From: Burkholderiales bacterium
Lineage (GTDB): Bacteria; Pseudomonadota; Gammaproteobacteria; Burkholderiales; SG8-41
Reading direction: 5' to 3'
DNA length: 48,742 nucleotides
Assembly (NCBI GenBank): GCA_030684405.1
Contig: JAUXYA010000025.1
Coordinates: 1-48,742 of the forward strand
The first letter of the stretch is position 1; each line of letters begins with the position of its first letter. The position numbers and the translations under genes were made by a program. Below the pieces are notes generated by a model. That model had not been told where the DNA came from, did not search any database, and saw only the letters and a program-made list of their open reading frames with translations. Below, in pieces: positions 36,936 to 45,713 of this stretch.

Positions 36936-37999
36936 TGTTCAAGGGCAAGACCATACTCGTCACCGGCGGCACCGGATCCATGGGCAAGACCTTCGTGCGC
37001 CGCGTGCTCTCGGGCGAACTGGGCAAACCGAAGAAGGTGATCGTGTTCTCGCGCGACGAGGCCAAGCAGCATGAAATGCGCATTTCGTACCTGCACCGCA
37101 CGGTGACCACGGACGAGGTCATCTTCCGCAATTTCATGGACGTGCTGGAGTTCCGCATCGGCGACGTGCGTAATTTCGCCGAGGTCTGTTCGGCGGTGAA
37201 AAATGCCGACATCGTGGTCAACGCCGCGGCGCTGAAACAGGTACCCACCTGCGAATACTTCCCGGCCCAGGCCATCGCCACCAACTGCCTCGGCGCGATG
37301 AACATCGTGCGCGCAATCGAGGAAAACAGCTACCCGGTCGACACCGTCATCGGCATCAGCACCGATAAGGCCTGCAAACCCGTCAACGTGATGGGCATGA
37401 CCAAGTCGCTGCAGGAGCGGATTTTCATTTCTGCCAACGTGCTGAACCCGAAGACGCGTTTCATCTGCGTGCGTTACGGCAACGTGCTGGCCTCGCGTGG
37501 CTCGGTGATTCCGCTGTTCCATGACCAGATCCGCGCCGGCGGCCCGGTCACCCTGACCGTGCCGGAAATGACCCGCTTCCTGCTGACCCTGGACCAGGCC
37601 GTCGACACCGTGTTCACCGCGCTGAAGGAAGCGAAACGCGGCGAGACCTATGTCCCGAATGCACCGGCCGCAACCGTGGAGAACATCGCCAAGGCGCTGA
37701 TCGGCAAGCGCCCCGTCAAGACCAGGATCACCGGTATCCGCCCCGGCGAAAAAATGCACGAAATCATGGTGTCCGACGAAGAGGCTCACTACTGCGTGAA
37801 ACGGGGCGACTATTACGCGATCCTGCCGATGCTGCCGGAACTGGCGCCGCGCGGCGGCAAACCGAAACCTGCCCTGCGCAAGGAATTCAGTTCGGGCGAC
37901 ACCGTGCTGGATCTCGCCGGAACCATCGCTCTGCTCAAGCGCCATCGCCTGATGGTTGACGATGTCGAATCCGGCAACGGCCTTGAGCTGTTGCGCTGA
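36932..37999 (+). CDS. wbjB: WbjB/FnlA-type UDP-GlcNAc 4,6-dehydratase/5-epimerase
   Basis: 355 residues. The N-terminal GTGSMGKTFVRRVLSGELGK and VIVFSRDEAKQHEMRISY are the recognised signature of WbjB/CapE/FnlA enzymes. GISTDKACKPVNVMGMTKS carries the Ser and the Met-x3-Lys active site in place of Tyr-x3-Lys. It converts UDP-GlcNAc to the UDP-4-keto-6-deoxy-L-sugar that the neighbouring RmlD-like reductase acts on. Both ATG codons at the start (ATGATG) are usable. Confidence 0.93.
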   Translation: MMFKGKTILVTGGTGSMGKTFVRRVLSGELGKPKKVIVFSRDEAKQHEMRISYLHRTVTTDEVIFRNFMDVLEFRIGDVRNFAEVCSAVKNADIVVNAAALKQVPTCEYFPAQAIATNCLGAMNIVRAIEENSYPVDTVIGISTDKACKPVNVMGMTKSLQERIFISANVLNPKTRFICVRYGNVLASRGSVIPLFHDQIRAGGPVTLTVPEMTRFLLTLDQAVDTVFTALKEAKRGETYVPNAPAATVENIAKALIGKRPVKTRITGIRPGEKMHEIMVSDEEAHYCVKRGDYYAILPMLPELAPRGGKPKPALRKEFSSGDTVLDLAGTIALLKRHRLMVDDVESGNGLELLR

Positions 38000-38017
38000 T
38001 CCGGGGATGTCCCGCGG

Positions 38018-39007
38018 TTGAAACGGATCCTGGTCACCGGAGCCAGTGGTTTCGTCGGACGCCGGCTCTGCGCGCACCTCGTCAAACAAGGCTGGCAGGT
38101 CGGTGCGGCGGTGCGCGGCACTTCCGCAGTATCCCTCGCCGGCGGCATCGACTGGCATGTAGTCCCGGACATCGGACCGCAGACCGACTGGTCTGAAGCT
38201 TTGGCCGGAATCGAAGCAGTCGTGCACCTCGCCGCACGGGTGCATGTCATGCACGAAACCGCAATGGAAGGCCTGCGTGAACACCGGCGGGTCAACACCG
38301 AAGGCACTGCAGCTCTCGCCCGCGCCGCTGTGCATGCCGGCGTGCAGCGCTTTGTCTACCTGAGCACCATCAAGGTCAACGGCGAACGGACATCGGACAA
38401 ACCCTTTACCGAGGCCGATGCGCCCGACCCGGCCGATGCCTACGGCCTCTCCAAACTGGAGGCGGAGCAGCAACTGGCCCGGATTGCCGGTGAAACCGGG
38501 CTTGCCACCGCGATATTCAGGCCACCGCTGATGTACGGCCCCGGGGTCAAGGGCAACTTCCGGCGGCTGATCTCGCTGGTGCGGCGCCGGATCCCGCTGC
38601 CGCTTGCGAGCATCAGCAATGCGCGCAGCATGCTCTGCGTAGACAACATGGTGAGTGCCATCGAAGCCGTGCTGGGCCGGCCGCAGCCGGTGAGCGGCAC
38701 CTTCCTGGTCAGCGACGATCACGATCTGTCGACCCCGGAGCTGGTGCGCAGGATCAGCGTGGCCATGGGACGGAATCCGCTGCTTTTCCCCTGCCCGCCG
38801 TCGCTGCTGCTGGCCGCCGCGGGCCTCGCCGGCAAGGGGGGGGAAGCAAGGCGCATGATAGAATCGTTGCGCGTCGATTGCGGCAAACTTCGGCGAGAAC
38901 TGCAATGGAATCCGCCGGTTAGCGTTGATGCCGGCATCGCCGCTGCGGTGCACTGGCAACTGCAGAAGACCAATCCGCCCGACACCCGTAGCCCCGGACA
39001 TGAATAA
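38018..39007 (+). CDS. wbpV: WbpV-like NAD-dependent epimerase/dehydratase (UDP-4-keto-sugar reductase)
   Basis: 329 residues from a TTG start that leaves the canonical MKRILVTGASGFVGRR N-terminus. The Rossmann loop is GASGFVG (8-14), the active site is AYGLSKLEAE with Tyr and Lys, and STIKVNG provides the Ser. WbpV reduces the UDP-4-keto product of WbpM to UDP-D-QuiNAc in Pseudomonas O-antigen loci, and wbpM is 4 kb downstream here. It overlaps the C-methyltransferase gene by 8 nt. Confidence 0.75.
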   Translation: MKRILVTGASGFVGRRLCAHLVKQGWQVGAAVRGTSAVSLAGGIDWHVVPDIGPQTDWSEALAGIEAVVHLAARVHVMHETAMEGLREHRRVNTEGTAALARAAVHAGVQRFVYLSTIKVNGERTSDKPFTEADAPDPADAYGLSKLEAEQQLARIAGETGLATAIFRPPLMYGPGVKGNFRRLISLVRRRIPLPLASISNARSMLCVDNMVSAIEAVLGRPQPVSGTFLVSDDHDLSTPELVRRISVAMGRNPLLFPCPPSLLLAAAGLAGKGGEARRMIESLRVDCGKLRRELQWNPPVSVDAGIAAAVHWQLQKTNPPDTRSPGHE

Positions 39008-40274
39008 CTACAAAGCACGAACGACCTGTGCGTTCTGCGACAGCAAGGCGCTCGAAAAAATCATCGATTTCGGCAATGTTGCGCTTGCCGGCGGCTTCCT
39101 GAAGCCCGAAAAATTCGCGTCCGAACAGCGGTTCCCGCTGCGCGTGCACTTCTGCCGGGACTGTTACGCGCTGCAGGTGCTGGACATCATTGATCCCGAG
39201 GTCCTGTTTGCCGACTATTTCTACTTCTCTTCGGCCATCCAGTCGCTGCGGGACCATTTCATCGACTATGCCGACGAGGTCGTGCCTCGGTTCCTGGATC
39301 CGGCGAATGCGACGGCCGTCGAGATCGGCTGCAACGACGGCATCCTGCTCAAGCCGATCGCCAACCACGGCGTGCGCAAGGTCATCGGCGTGGATCCCGC
39401 GACCAACATCGTCCGCACCATCAACGATCCGCGCATCACCATCGTCAACACCTTTTTCAGCAGCGCCGTCGCCGAAAAAATCCGCGCCGAACACGGCCCC
39501 GCGCAGTTGATCGTCGCCAACAACGTCTACGCCCACATCCCGGAAATCAACGATGTCACCCGCGGCATTGCCGGGCTGCTGGACGACGACGGGGTGTTCG
39601 TCTTCGAGGCCCATTACCTCGGCAGTGTCGTCAAGGGCCTGCAGTACGACATGATCTACCACGAGCACCTGTACTATTACTCGCTGCTGTCGCTGGAGAA
39701 CCACATGGCGCGGCACGGGCTGCTGGTGTTCGACGTCAAGTCCATCAGCATCCACGGCGGTTCGATGCGCTTCTACGTGTGCCGGAAAGACAGCAAACAT
39801 GCGCGCACGGTTTCCGCCCAGGTGCAGCGCCTGCGCAAGGAAGAGCTCGAGCAGGGTTACAACCGGGTCGAGTGTTTCGAGCAGTTCGCCGGCGAAATCG
39901 CCCGGCGCAAGGACCGGTTGATGGCGCTGCTGGAAGAGGCGCGCGGGAAGGGCCTGCGGGTTGCCGGTTACGGCGCCTCCGGCCGCGCGAACACCATCAT
40001 CCAGTATTGCGGCATCACCGACCGGCATGTCGACTTCATGGTCGACGACGCATCAGCCAAATGGGGCTTTTTCACGCCGGGTTCGCACATTGAGGTGGTC
40101 CCGCGCGACAGACTTGCCACGACGCCGCCCGACTATCTGCTGGTGTTCGCCTGGGCCTACCTTAACGAGATCGCCAGGAAATGCAGGGACTACCTGGAAC
40201 AGGGTGGCAGACTGCTGACACCGCTGCCAGAAGTGCGCCAGGTTTCGCACCCCAGGCCCGAACGCGACAGATGA
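39000..40274 (+). CDS. Sugar C-methyltransferase (Methyltransf_13/14 architecture)
   Basis: 424 residues from ATG 39000, which overlaps the previous stop by 8 nt (ATGAATAA); a longer frame upstream would overlap that gene by about 80 nt. An N-terminal zinc site (Cys10/13/52/55) is followed by SAM motif EIGCNDGILL (108-117), the YHEHLYYYS segment and a C-terminal GYGASGRANTIIQYCGI that marks the C-methyltransferase C-terminal domain (as in TylC3/NovU). It would add a methyl group to a carbon of a 4-keto nucleotide sugar, giving a branched sugar. Confidence 0.87.
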   Translation: MNNYKARTTCAFCDSKALEKIIDFGNVALAGGFLKPEKFASEQRFPLRVHFCRDCYALQVLDIIDPEVLFADYFYFSSAIQSLRDHFIDYADEVVPRFLDPANATAVEIGCNDGILLKPIANHGVRKVIGVDPATNIVRTINDPRITIVNTFFSSAVAEKIRAEHGPAQLIVANNVYAHIPEINDVTRGIAGLLDDDGVFVFEAHYLGSVVKGLQYDMIYHEHLYYYSLLSLENHMARHGLLVFDVKSISIHGGSMRFYVCRKDSKHARTVSAQVQRLRKEELEQGYNRVECFEQFAGEIARRKDRLMALLEEARGKGLRVAGYGASGRANTIIQYCGITDRHVDFMVDDASAKWGFFTPGSHIEVVPRDRLATTPPDYLLVFAWAYLNEIARKCRDYLEQGGRLLTPLPEVRQVSHPRPERDR

Positions 40275-40317
40275 TCCTTTTCGCCACCAGACATTCAACG
40301 ACTGCAGAGAGTACATC

Positions 40318-41400
40318 ATGAAAGTGCTGTCAATATTCGGAACCCGTCCTGAAATGATCAAGATGTGGTCCACCCTGAACAAGCTCGACGAACTCAATTT
40401 CGAGCACATCATGGTACACACGGGACAGAACTTCACACCCGAACTGAAGGACTTTTTCTTCCGCGACCTGAAGCTGCGCAAGCCTGATTACGAGCTCGGC
40501 ATCGACACCAGCAGCTACGGCAAGGAAGTGGCGGACGTGGTTGCAAAATCCGACGCGCTGATGGCAAAAATAAAGCCCGACGCCCTGCTGATCCTCGGCG
40601 ACACCTACAGCGGGCTTTCGGTGATGCCGGCCTCGTACCGCGGCATCAAGGTCTTTCACATGGAAGCCGGCCTGCGCGCCTGGGACAAACGCATGCCCGA
40701 GCAGCGCAACCGCATCCTGATCGACCACATGAGCGATTACCTGCTGCCGTTCAACCAGTATCACCGCGAAAACCTGATGCGGGAGAACATCCACCCATCG
40801 AAGATTTTCATCACCGGCAACCCGACATTCGAGGCGATGCGCGCGTTCATGCCGCAGATAAAAAAAAGCAACATCCTCAAGAAACTCGGCCTTGCTCCGA
40901 AAGACTATTTCATCGTCACCGCACACCGCAGTGAAAACGTCGACAACCCCGTGCACAGGGATGCGATCATCCAGGCGCTGGGCGAGCTTTACCGGAAATT
41001 CAAGCGCGAGGTCATCTACCCGATGCACCCGCGCACCAAGAGCAAGATCGGCAACACCCGTCTGCCCAAGGGCGTACGCGTGATGGAGCCACTGGGCTTC
41101 TATGATTTCAACCGCCTGATGCAGAGCAGTTTCTGCATTCTGTCGGATTCCGGAACCGCGCCCGAGGAAGCCTATTTCTACAAGATCCCCTGCGTCAGCC
41201 TGCGCATGACCACCGAACGGCCGGAAACCGTGGAAGGCGGCGCGCATATCGTTGCTGGCATGGACGCGCAAAACATTGCTGCAGCAGTGGAGACAGCCAC
41301 GTCGAACAAGTGGACCGGCAAATACGACCTGGAAGAGAATTTCGAGCCGTCGACCGTGGTCGTCAACGTGATCCGCAGCCGGATCACCAATTTCTTCTGA
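40318..41400 (+). CDS. wbjD: Non-hydrolysing UDP-sugar C2-epimerase (WbjD/FnlC type)
   Basis: 360 residues. GTRPEMIKM (8-16), FHMEAGLRAWD, TAHRSENVD and SDSGTAPEEA match the UDP-GlcNAc 2-epimerase family. In the WbjBCD or WbvBRD route this is the final step, inverting C2 to give UDP-L-FucNAc or UDP-L-QuiNAc. It is separated from the first two enzymes by wbpV and the C-methyltransferase gene, an unusual arrangement. The gap to the previous gene is 43 nt. Confidence 0.88.
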   Translation: MKVLSIFGTRPEMIKMWSTLNKLDELNFEHIMVHTGQNFTPELKDFFFRDLKLRKPDYELGIDTSSYGKEVADVVAKSDALMAKIKPDALLILGDTYSGLSVMPASYRGIKVFHMEAGLRAWDKRMPEQRNRILIDHMSDYLLPFNQYHRENLMRENIHPSKIFITGNPTFEAMRAFMPQIKKSNILKKLGLAPKDYFIVTAHRSENVDNPVHRDAIIQALGELYRKFKREVIYPMHPRTKSKIGNTRLPKGVRVMEPLGFYDFNRLMQSSFCILSDSGTAPEEAYFYKIPCVSLRMTTERPETVEGGAHIVAGMDAQNIAAAVETATSNKWTGKYDLEENFEPSTVVVNVIRSRITNFF

Positions 41401-41454
41401 TCCGCAGCCGTCAACGGCATTGAATGATTCAGCGCAGCGGAGGTCTTGCCGTTG

Positions 41455-42438
41455 ATGTCCGGAACCGGATCCGCACCGATACTGTCATTTGCCGTGGCCA
41501 GCGGGCTCGTCTGGTGGCTGGCCACGCGGGCGGCACGACGGCTTCCTGTCGATACGCCGAATGAGCGGTCGCTGCATTCGACGCCGGTTCCGCGCGCGGG
41601 CGGCATCGGGCTTCTGGGGGGATTCTGTACTGCGGCGGTCCTGATCGCACCGGGGCTGCCGGCAACATTGTGGGTTGCCGTTGCCCTGCTGATTGCCGTG
41701 TCGCTGGTCGATGATTTCAGGGCGCTGCCGGCGAGCCTGCGGCTGGCTGCCCATTTGTTCGCAGCGGCGATTTTTTCGGTTCCGCTGCTGATCGGCGACT
41801 ATGGCCTCATGGTTGCCGTCCTGATGACACTTGCCGCGGGCTGGATGATCAATCTTTACAATTTCATGGACGGCTCCGACGGTCTGGCAGGCGGCATGGC
41901 CGTATCAGGCTTCACGTTTTTTGCGATCGCCGCCGCACTCGACGGCAATGCTGACTTCGCCCTGCTCAACGCCAGCCTCGCCGCCGCCGCTGCGGCCTTC
42001 CTGCTGTTCAACTTCCACCCCGCGCGGATTTTCCTGGGCGACGCCGGTTCGGTGCCGCTGGGCTTTCTCGCTGCAGCCTTTGGTCTGATCGGCTGGCTCA
42101 ACAGCCACTGGCCGTGGTGGTTCCCCCTGCTGGTGTTCTCACCGTTCATCGTGGATGCCAGCGTAACCCTGGCTCGCCGCCTGCTCTCCCGGGCACGTGT
42201 GTGGGAAGCGCATCGGGATCACTACTACCAACGCCTGGTGCGCCTCGGCCTGGGACACCGCAACACCGCGCTTGCCGAATATGCGCTGATGGCGGCATGC
42301 GGGGTTGCCGGGCTATGGGCGATGAAGATTTCCCCCGCATCCCAGCTGACTGTTCTGGCCGCGGTTGCCGCCGTTTACTTGGCGCTGATCGGGACCATTG
42401 AGCACATCTGGCGCAAAAGGCCTGCCGGCGATGTTTAG
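41455..42438 (+). CDS. wbpL: WbpL-like polyprenyl-phosphate HexNAc-1-phosphate transferase
   Basis: 327 residues from ATG 41455; CGGAGG at 41438-41443 is 11 nt upstream, whereas a TTG at 41446 would be too near it. A polytopic MraY/WecA-family enzyme: NLYNFMDGSDGLAGG and FLGDAGSVPLGF are the signature cytoplasmic loops, and ERSLHSTPVPRAGG is the N-terminal one. It starts glycan assembly by transferring the sugar-1-phosphate to undecaprenyl phosphate, here probably from UDP-D-QuiNAc or similar made by WbpM/WbpV. It overlaps wbpM by 8 nt. Confidence 0.9.
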   Translation: MSGTGSAPILSFAVASGLVWWLATRAARRLPVDTPNERSLHSTPVPRAGGIGLLGGFCTAAVLIAPGLPATLWVAVALLIAVSLVDDFRALPASLRLAAHLFAAAIFSVPLLIGDYGLMVAVLMTLAAGWMINLYNFMDGSDGLAGGMAVSGFTFFAIAAALDGNADFALLNASLAAAAAAFLLFNFHPARIFLGDAGSVPLGFLAAAFGLIGWLNSHWPWWFPLLVFSPFIVDASVTLARRLLSRARVWEAHRDHYYQRLVRLGLGHRNTALAEYALMAACGVAGLWAMKISPASQLTVLAAVAAVYLALIGTIEHIWRKRPAGDV

Positions 42439-44242
42439 TATCCGCACCCTGCTCGCGATCCTGCACGATCTGATGGCGGTGGCGCTGTCATGGATACTGG
42501 CCTACTGGCTGCGATTTAATCTCGAGTTGCCGGAGCCGTACGACGCCCAGGCTTTTGACTCGGTGTTATGGGTGGTTCCGCTGTATGCGGCACTCTTTTT
42601 CATGTCGGGCCTTTATCGCGGCATCTGGCGCTTTGCCAGCCTGCCGGATCTGAAACGCATCATCCTCGCGGTGGCGGCCGGCGCACTCGCGGTACCGGCA
42701 ATGCTGTTCATGCTGCAATTGATCGTGCCGCGCTCCGTGCTGGTCATGAGCCCGCTGCTGCTGGTGATGATCATGGGCGGCAGCCGGCTCGTCTACCGCG
42801 CATGGAGGGAATACCGCTTCGGCGGCACACTGCCAGCCAGCCGGGAGCCCGTCGTCGTACTGGGTGCCGCCGACGCTGCGGCGAGCCTGATCAAGGATCT
42901 GGCGCGCAGTCCGCAGTGGCAGGTCATCGGCGTGTTCGACGACAACCGCACGCACCACGGACGGCAGATTCACGGCGCGATGGTCTACGGCGCAATTGGC
43001 GATTTGCCACAGTTTCAACCGAAATTGAAAGCGCAGCGTGCCATTGTCGCGATGCCCGAAGCTGGCCATCGTGAACGGCGGCGTGCGGTCGAAATCGCCC
43101 GCACCGCCGGCTTGCAGGTGCTGACCGTGCCCTCCTACGATGATCTGATCAGCGGCCGGGTTACGGTGTCGCAGATCCGCAATGTCGAACTCGACGACCT
43201 GCTGGGCCGGGACCCGGTGCAGCTTGACGCCACCGGGCTCCACGAATGGCTGGGCCAGCAAGTCGTGCTGGTTTCGGGCGCCGGTGGTTCGATCGGTTCC
43301 GAACTGTGCCGACAGGTCGCACGTTATCAGCCGCAACGCATCGTGCTGCTGGAGAACAGCGAATTCTCGTTGTACAGCGTGGAGCAGGAGTTCGCGCAGC
43401 GCTTTCCGGACATTACCATCACGCCGGTGATCGGCAGCGTCGGTGACCCGCGACAGGTAAACCATATACTCGCGACGTACCGTCCGACCGTGGTGTTCCA
43501 CGCCGCCGCCTACAAACATGTGCCGCTGATGGAAAACGGGAATGCCTGGCAGGCAGTGCTTAACAACGTGCTCGGCACACGCGTACTGGCCGAAGCAGCG
43601 ATTGCGCATGGTGTGAAAAAGTTCGTATTGATATCCACCGACAAGGCGGTGAACCCGACCAATGTGATGGGTGCCACCAAGCGGCTCGCGGAGCTGGTTT
43701 GCCAATCGCTGCAGCGTCTGGAGGGCACCCGCTTCGTGATCGTGCGTTTCGGCAACGTGCTGGGCTCCACCGGCAGCGTGATCCCGAAATTCCGCGAGCA
43801 GATCGCCGCCGGCGGCCCGGTGACGGTCACTGATCCGGAAATCACCCGCTATTTCATGTCGATTCCGGAGGCGGTGCAGCTGGTGATGCAGGCCGGTCTG
43901 ATGGGTAATGGCGGCGAGATTTTTGTGCTCGACATGGGCGAGCCGGTGAAAATCGCCGACCTCGCGCGCGACATGATCCGCCTCTCGGGTTTTCAGGAAA
44001 ATGAGATCCGGATCGTCTACACCGGACTGCGCCCCGGCGAAAAACTCTATGAAGAGGTCCTCGCGGCCGACGAAAATTCGTTGCCGACGCCGCACCCGAA
44101 GCTGCGCATCGCGCAGGTGCGCCCGGCCGATCCGGCCATGCTGGCGCAGCTGTTCTCCTGGCTTGAGCGTTCCGACCAGCTCGATGCGGATGCTGTAAAG
44201 ACGGATCTTTCGCGGTGGTTGCCCGAGTACAGCCGGCGCTAG
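42431..44242 (+). CDS. wbpM: WbpM-type UDP-GlcNAc 4,6-dehydratase
   Basis: 603 residues from ATG 42431 (8-nt overlap ATGTTTAG). About four N-terminal membrane helices (1-115) are followed by a Rossmann-like nucleotide-binding domain (VVLGAADAAAS, near 142) and the C-terminal SDR domain with GAGGSIGSE (283-291), STDKAVNPTNVMGATK (402-417; Ser, Met and Lys in place of Ser-Tyr-Lys). This is the standard full-length WbpM/FlaA1/PglF plan. It makes the UDP-4-keto-6-deoxy-GlcNAc that WbpV reduces. Confidence 0.95.
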   Translation: MFSIRTLLAILHDLMAVALSWILAYWLRFNLELPEPYDAQAFDSVLWVVPLYAALFFMSGLYRGIWRFASLPDLKRIILAVAAGALAVPAMLFMLQLIVPRSVLVMSPLLLVMIMGGSRLVYRAWREYRFGGTLPASREPVVVLGAADAAASLIKDLARSPQWQVIGVFDDNRTHHGRQIHGAMVYGAIGDLPQFQPKLKAQRAIVAMPEAGHRERRRAVEIARTAGLQVLTVPSYDDLISGRVTVSQIRNVELDDLLGRDPVQLDATGLHEWLGQQVVLVSGAGGSIGSELCRQVARYQPQRIVLLENSEFSLYSVEQEFAQRFPDITITPVIGSVGDPRQVNHILATYRPTVVFHAAAYKHVPLMENGNAWQAVLNNVLGTRVLAEAAIAHGVKKFVLISTDKAVNPTNVMGATKRLAELVCQSLQRLEGTRFVIVRFGNVLGSTGSVIPKFREQIAAGGPVTVTDPEITRYFMSIPEAVQLVMQAGLMGNGGEIFVLDMGEPVKIADLARDMIRLSGFQENEIRIVYTGLRPGEKLYEEVLAADENSLPTPHPKLRIAQVRPADPAMLAQLFSWLERSDQLDADAVKTDLSRWLPEYSRR

Positions 44243-44246
44243 GCCG

Positions 44247-45467
44247 ATGAGCGTCCTGGCATTGCCGCGTCAAATGGAGCGGACCGGGCGCTGGGCCGCC
44301 ATCGCGCTGGGCGCGTCGATCCCCGTATCGGTGGCGCTCGACAATGTACTGCTGCTGGTGATCCTGATCTGCTGGTTGGCCGGCGGGCGTTTTGCGGAGA
44401 AACGCGAGGCCAGCGGCAGCATCGTGTCCATCTGGGCGCTGATCCTGTTCGGTCTGCTGCTGCTCGGTACGCTGTGGGGTGATCAGTCGCCCGCCGATGC
44501 CCGGACTTATCTGCTCAAGTACCTAGACCTCGCCTTCATCCCCCTGTTCGCCTATTTTTTCCGCGATCCTGAAACCCGGCAGCAGGGCCTGTGGGTATTT
44601 GCGGGGTCGCTGATCCTGATGCTGCTGCTCTCCTTCATGATCAAGTTCGGTGTGATCGGGCAGGGCGCGATCATCCTGGGCAGTGACCTGTCACCGGTAG
44701 TCTTCAAGTTCCGCATCACCCATAACCTGCTGATGGCCTTCGCAGCATTCATGTTTGCGCTGATGGCGCTGGAAGCCGGAATGCGCAGGGATCGGATAAT
44801 CTGGGGCATTCTCGCCCTGCTGGCTGCCATCAATGTCACACTGATGGTGGAGGGAGCGACGGGTTATGTCGTCCTTGGGCTGCTTGCACTGCTGCTGATC
44901 CTGATCCGGTTGCCGGCACGGATCGCGATGGCGGCGATGGTCGCCCTCTTTGCAATCTCGGCGATCCTGGTCACCGTCCCCGGACCGCTGTCGCAGAGGG
45001 TCGCTTCGCTGGCCGGGGAGGTGCGCAACTGGAGCCCGGACACTGCGGCGCGCCATTCCTCCGCCGGTTTCCGCCTCGAGTTCTACAGCAACACGTTACG
45101 CATCGTCGCCGACCACCCGCTTACCGGCGTCGGCACCGGCGGCTTCCCGGACGCCTACGCCGAACAGGTCCGCGGCACGGCCATGGTGGCCACGCGTAAT
45201 CCGCACAACGAATACCTGCACATCGCGGCACAGATCGGCCTGGTCGGACTGGCGGCCATGCTGGCACTGTTCGCCGTGCAATGGCGCGCGGCCCGGCACC
45301 TGCCGACGCGCCTCGAGACCCATCTCGCCCGTGGACTGGTGGTAACCATCGCCGCCGGCTGCCTGTTCAACTCCTTCCTGCTCGACCATGCCGAGGGGCT
45401 GTTCTTTGCCTGGATGACGGGGCTGCTGTATGCGGGATTAAAATCCAGTGATTCAGTAAACAGGTGA
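44247..45467 (+). CDS. O-antigen ligase-family membrane protein (WaaL/Wzy-like)
   Basis: 406 residues, polytopic with about 10 hydrophobic segments. The large soluble loop contains FRLEFYSNTLRIV, DHPLTGVGTGGFPDAY and PHNEYLHIAAQIGLVGLAA (319-337), the Wzy_C domain with the conserved HN (320-321). This family contains both ligases and polymerases and the sequence alone cannot tell them apart. The fusion protein upstream is already a polymerase candidate, so a WaaL role joining O-antigen to lipid A-core is a reasonable guess. It starts 4 nt after wbpM. Confidence 0.85.
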   Translation: MSVLALPRQMERTGRWAAIALGASIPVSVALDNVLLLVILICWLAGGRFAEKREASGSIVSIWALILFGLLLLGTLWGDQSPADARTYLLKYLDLAFIPLFAYFFRDPETRQQGLWVFAGSLILMLLLSFMIKFGVIGQGAIILGSDLSPVVFKFRITHNLLMAFAAFMFALMALEAGMRRDRIIWGILALLAAINVTLMVEGATGYVVLGLLALLLILIRLPARIAMAAMVALFAISAILVTVPGPLSQRVASLAGEVRNWSPDTAARHSSAGFRLEFYSNTLRIVADHPLTGVGTGGFPDAYAEQVRGTAMVATRNPHNEYLHIAAQIGLVGLAAMLALFAVQWRAARHLPTRLETHLARGLVVTIAAGCLFNSFLLDHAEGLFFAWMTGLLYAGLKSSDSVNR

Positions 45468-45499
45468 TTAAGTGATTGAGTAATATAAGGGCGCTTATA

Positions 45500-45617
45500 A
45501 AAATGACTCTTTGTGTGCCACACCCGTAGCCCGGAGGGAGGCCGCAGGCCGGAGTCCGGGAACACAGTCGCTCATGGCAAGGACTGACCCGGATTACGCT
45601 GCGCTCCATCCGGCTAC
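45500..45617 (+). repeat. Interspersed repeat, copy 1 (GTAGCCCGG...CCGGGCTAC type)
   Basis: About 118 bp matching the copies at 47411-47529 and 48494-48607 almost base for base, including the left flank AAAATGACTCTTTGTG. The core runs from GTAGCCCGG (45526) to an imperfect CCGGCTAC (45610-45617), an inverted pair that would make an RNA hairpin. It begins 32 nt after the ligase gene stop. Such elements are non-coding and possibly affect mRNA ends. Confidence 0.9.
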
Positions 45618-45676
45618 AGCCCCTAAAATCGGGTAAGTAGTGATTGGTGACCGGCAATTGATAGAACCGCATACCC

Positions 45677-45709
45677 CCAATTACCATTCACCAGTCACCA
45701 ATCATCACT
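45677..45709 (+). repeat. TCAC-rich low-complexity spacer, copy 1
   Basis: A pyrimidine-rich stretch (CCAATTACCATTCACCAGT...) just before the GT2 gene at 45714. The similar but longer run at 46505-46563 precedes the next gene. AGTGATTGGTGAC (45641-45653) is nearly the inverse complement of GTCACCAATCATCACT (45694-45709), giving a potential long hairpin. Confidence 0.6.
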
Positions 45710-45713
45710 AAAC

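Noticed and set aside
36863-39001. 712-residue open frame on the - strand
   Set aside because: It is antisense to wbjB and wbpV, which have complete family motifs.
42566-44095. 509-residue open frame on the - strand
   Set aside because: Antisense to wbpM, a well-recognised gene, and rich in His/Gln/Arg as expected for a shadow frame.
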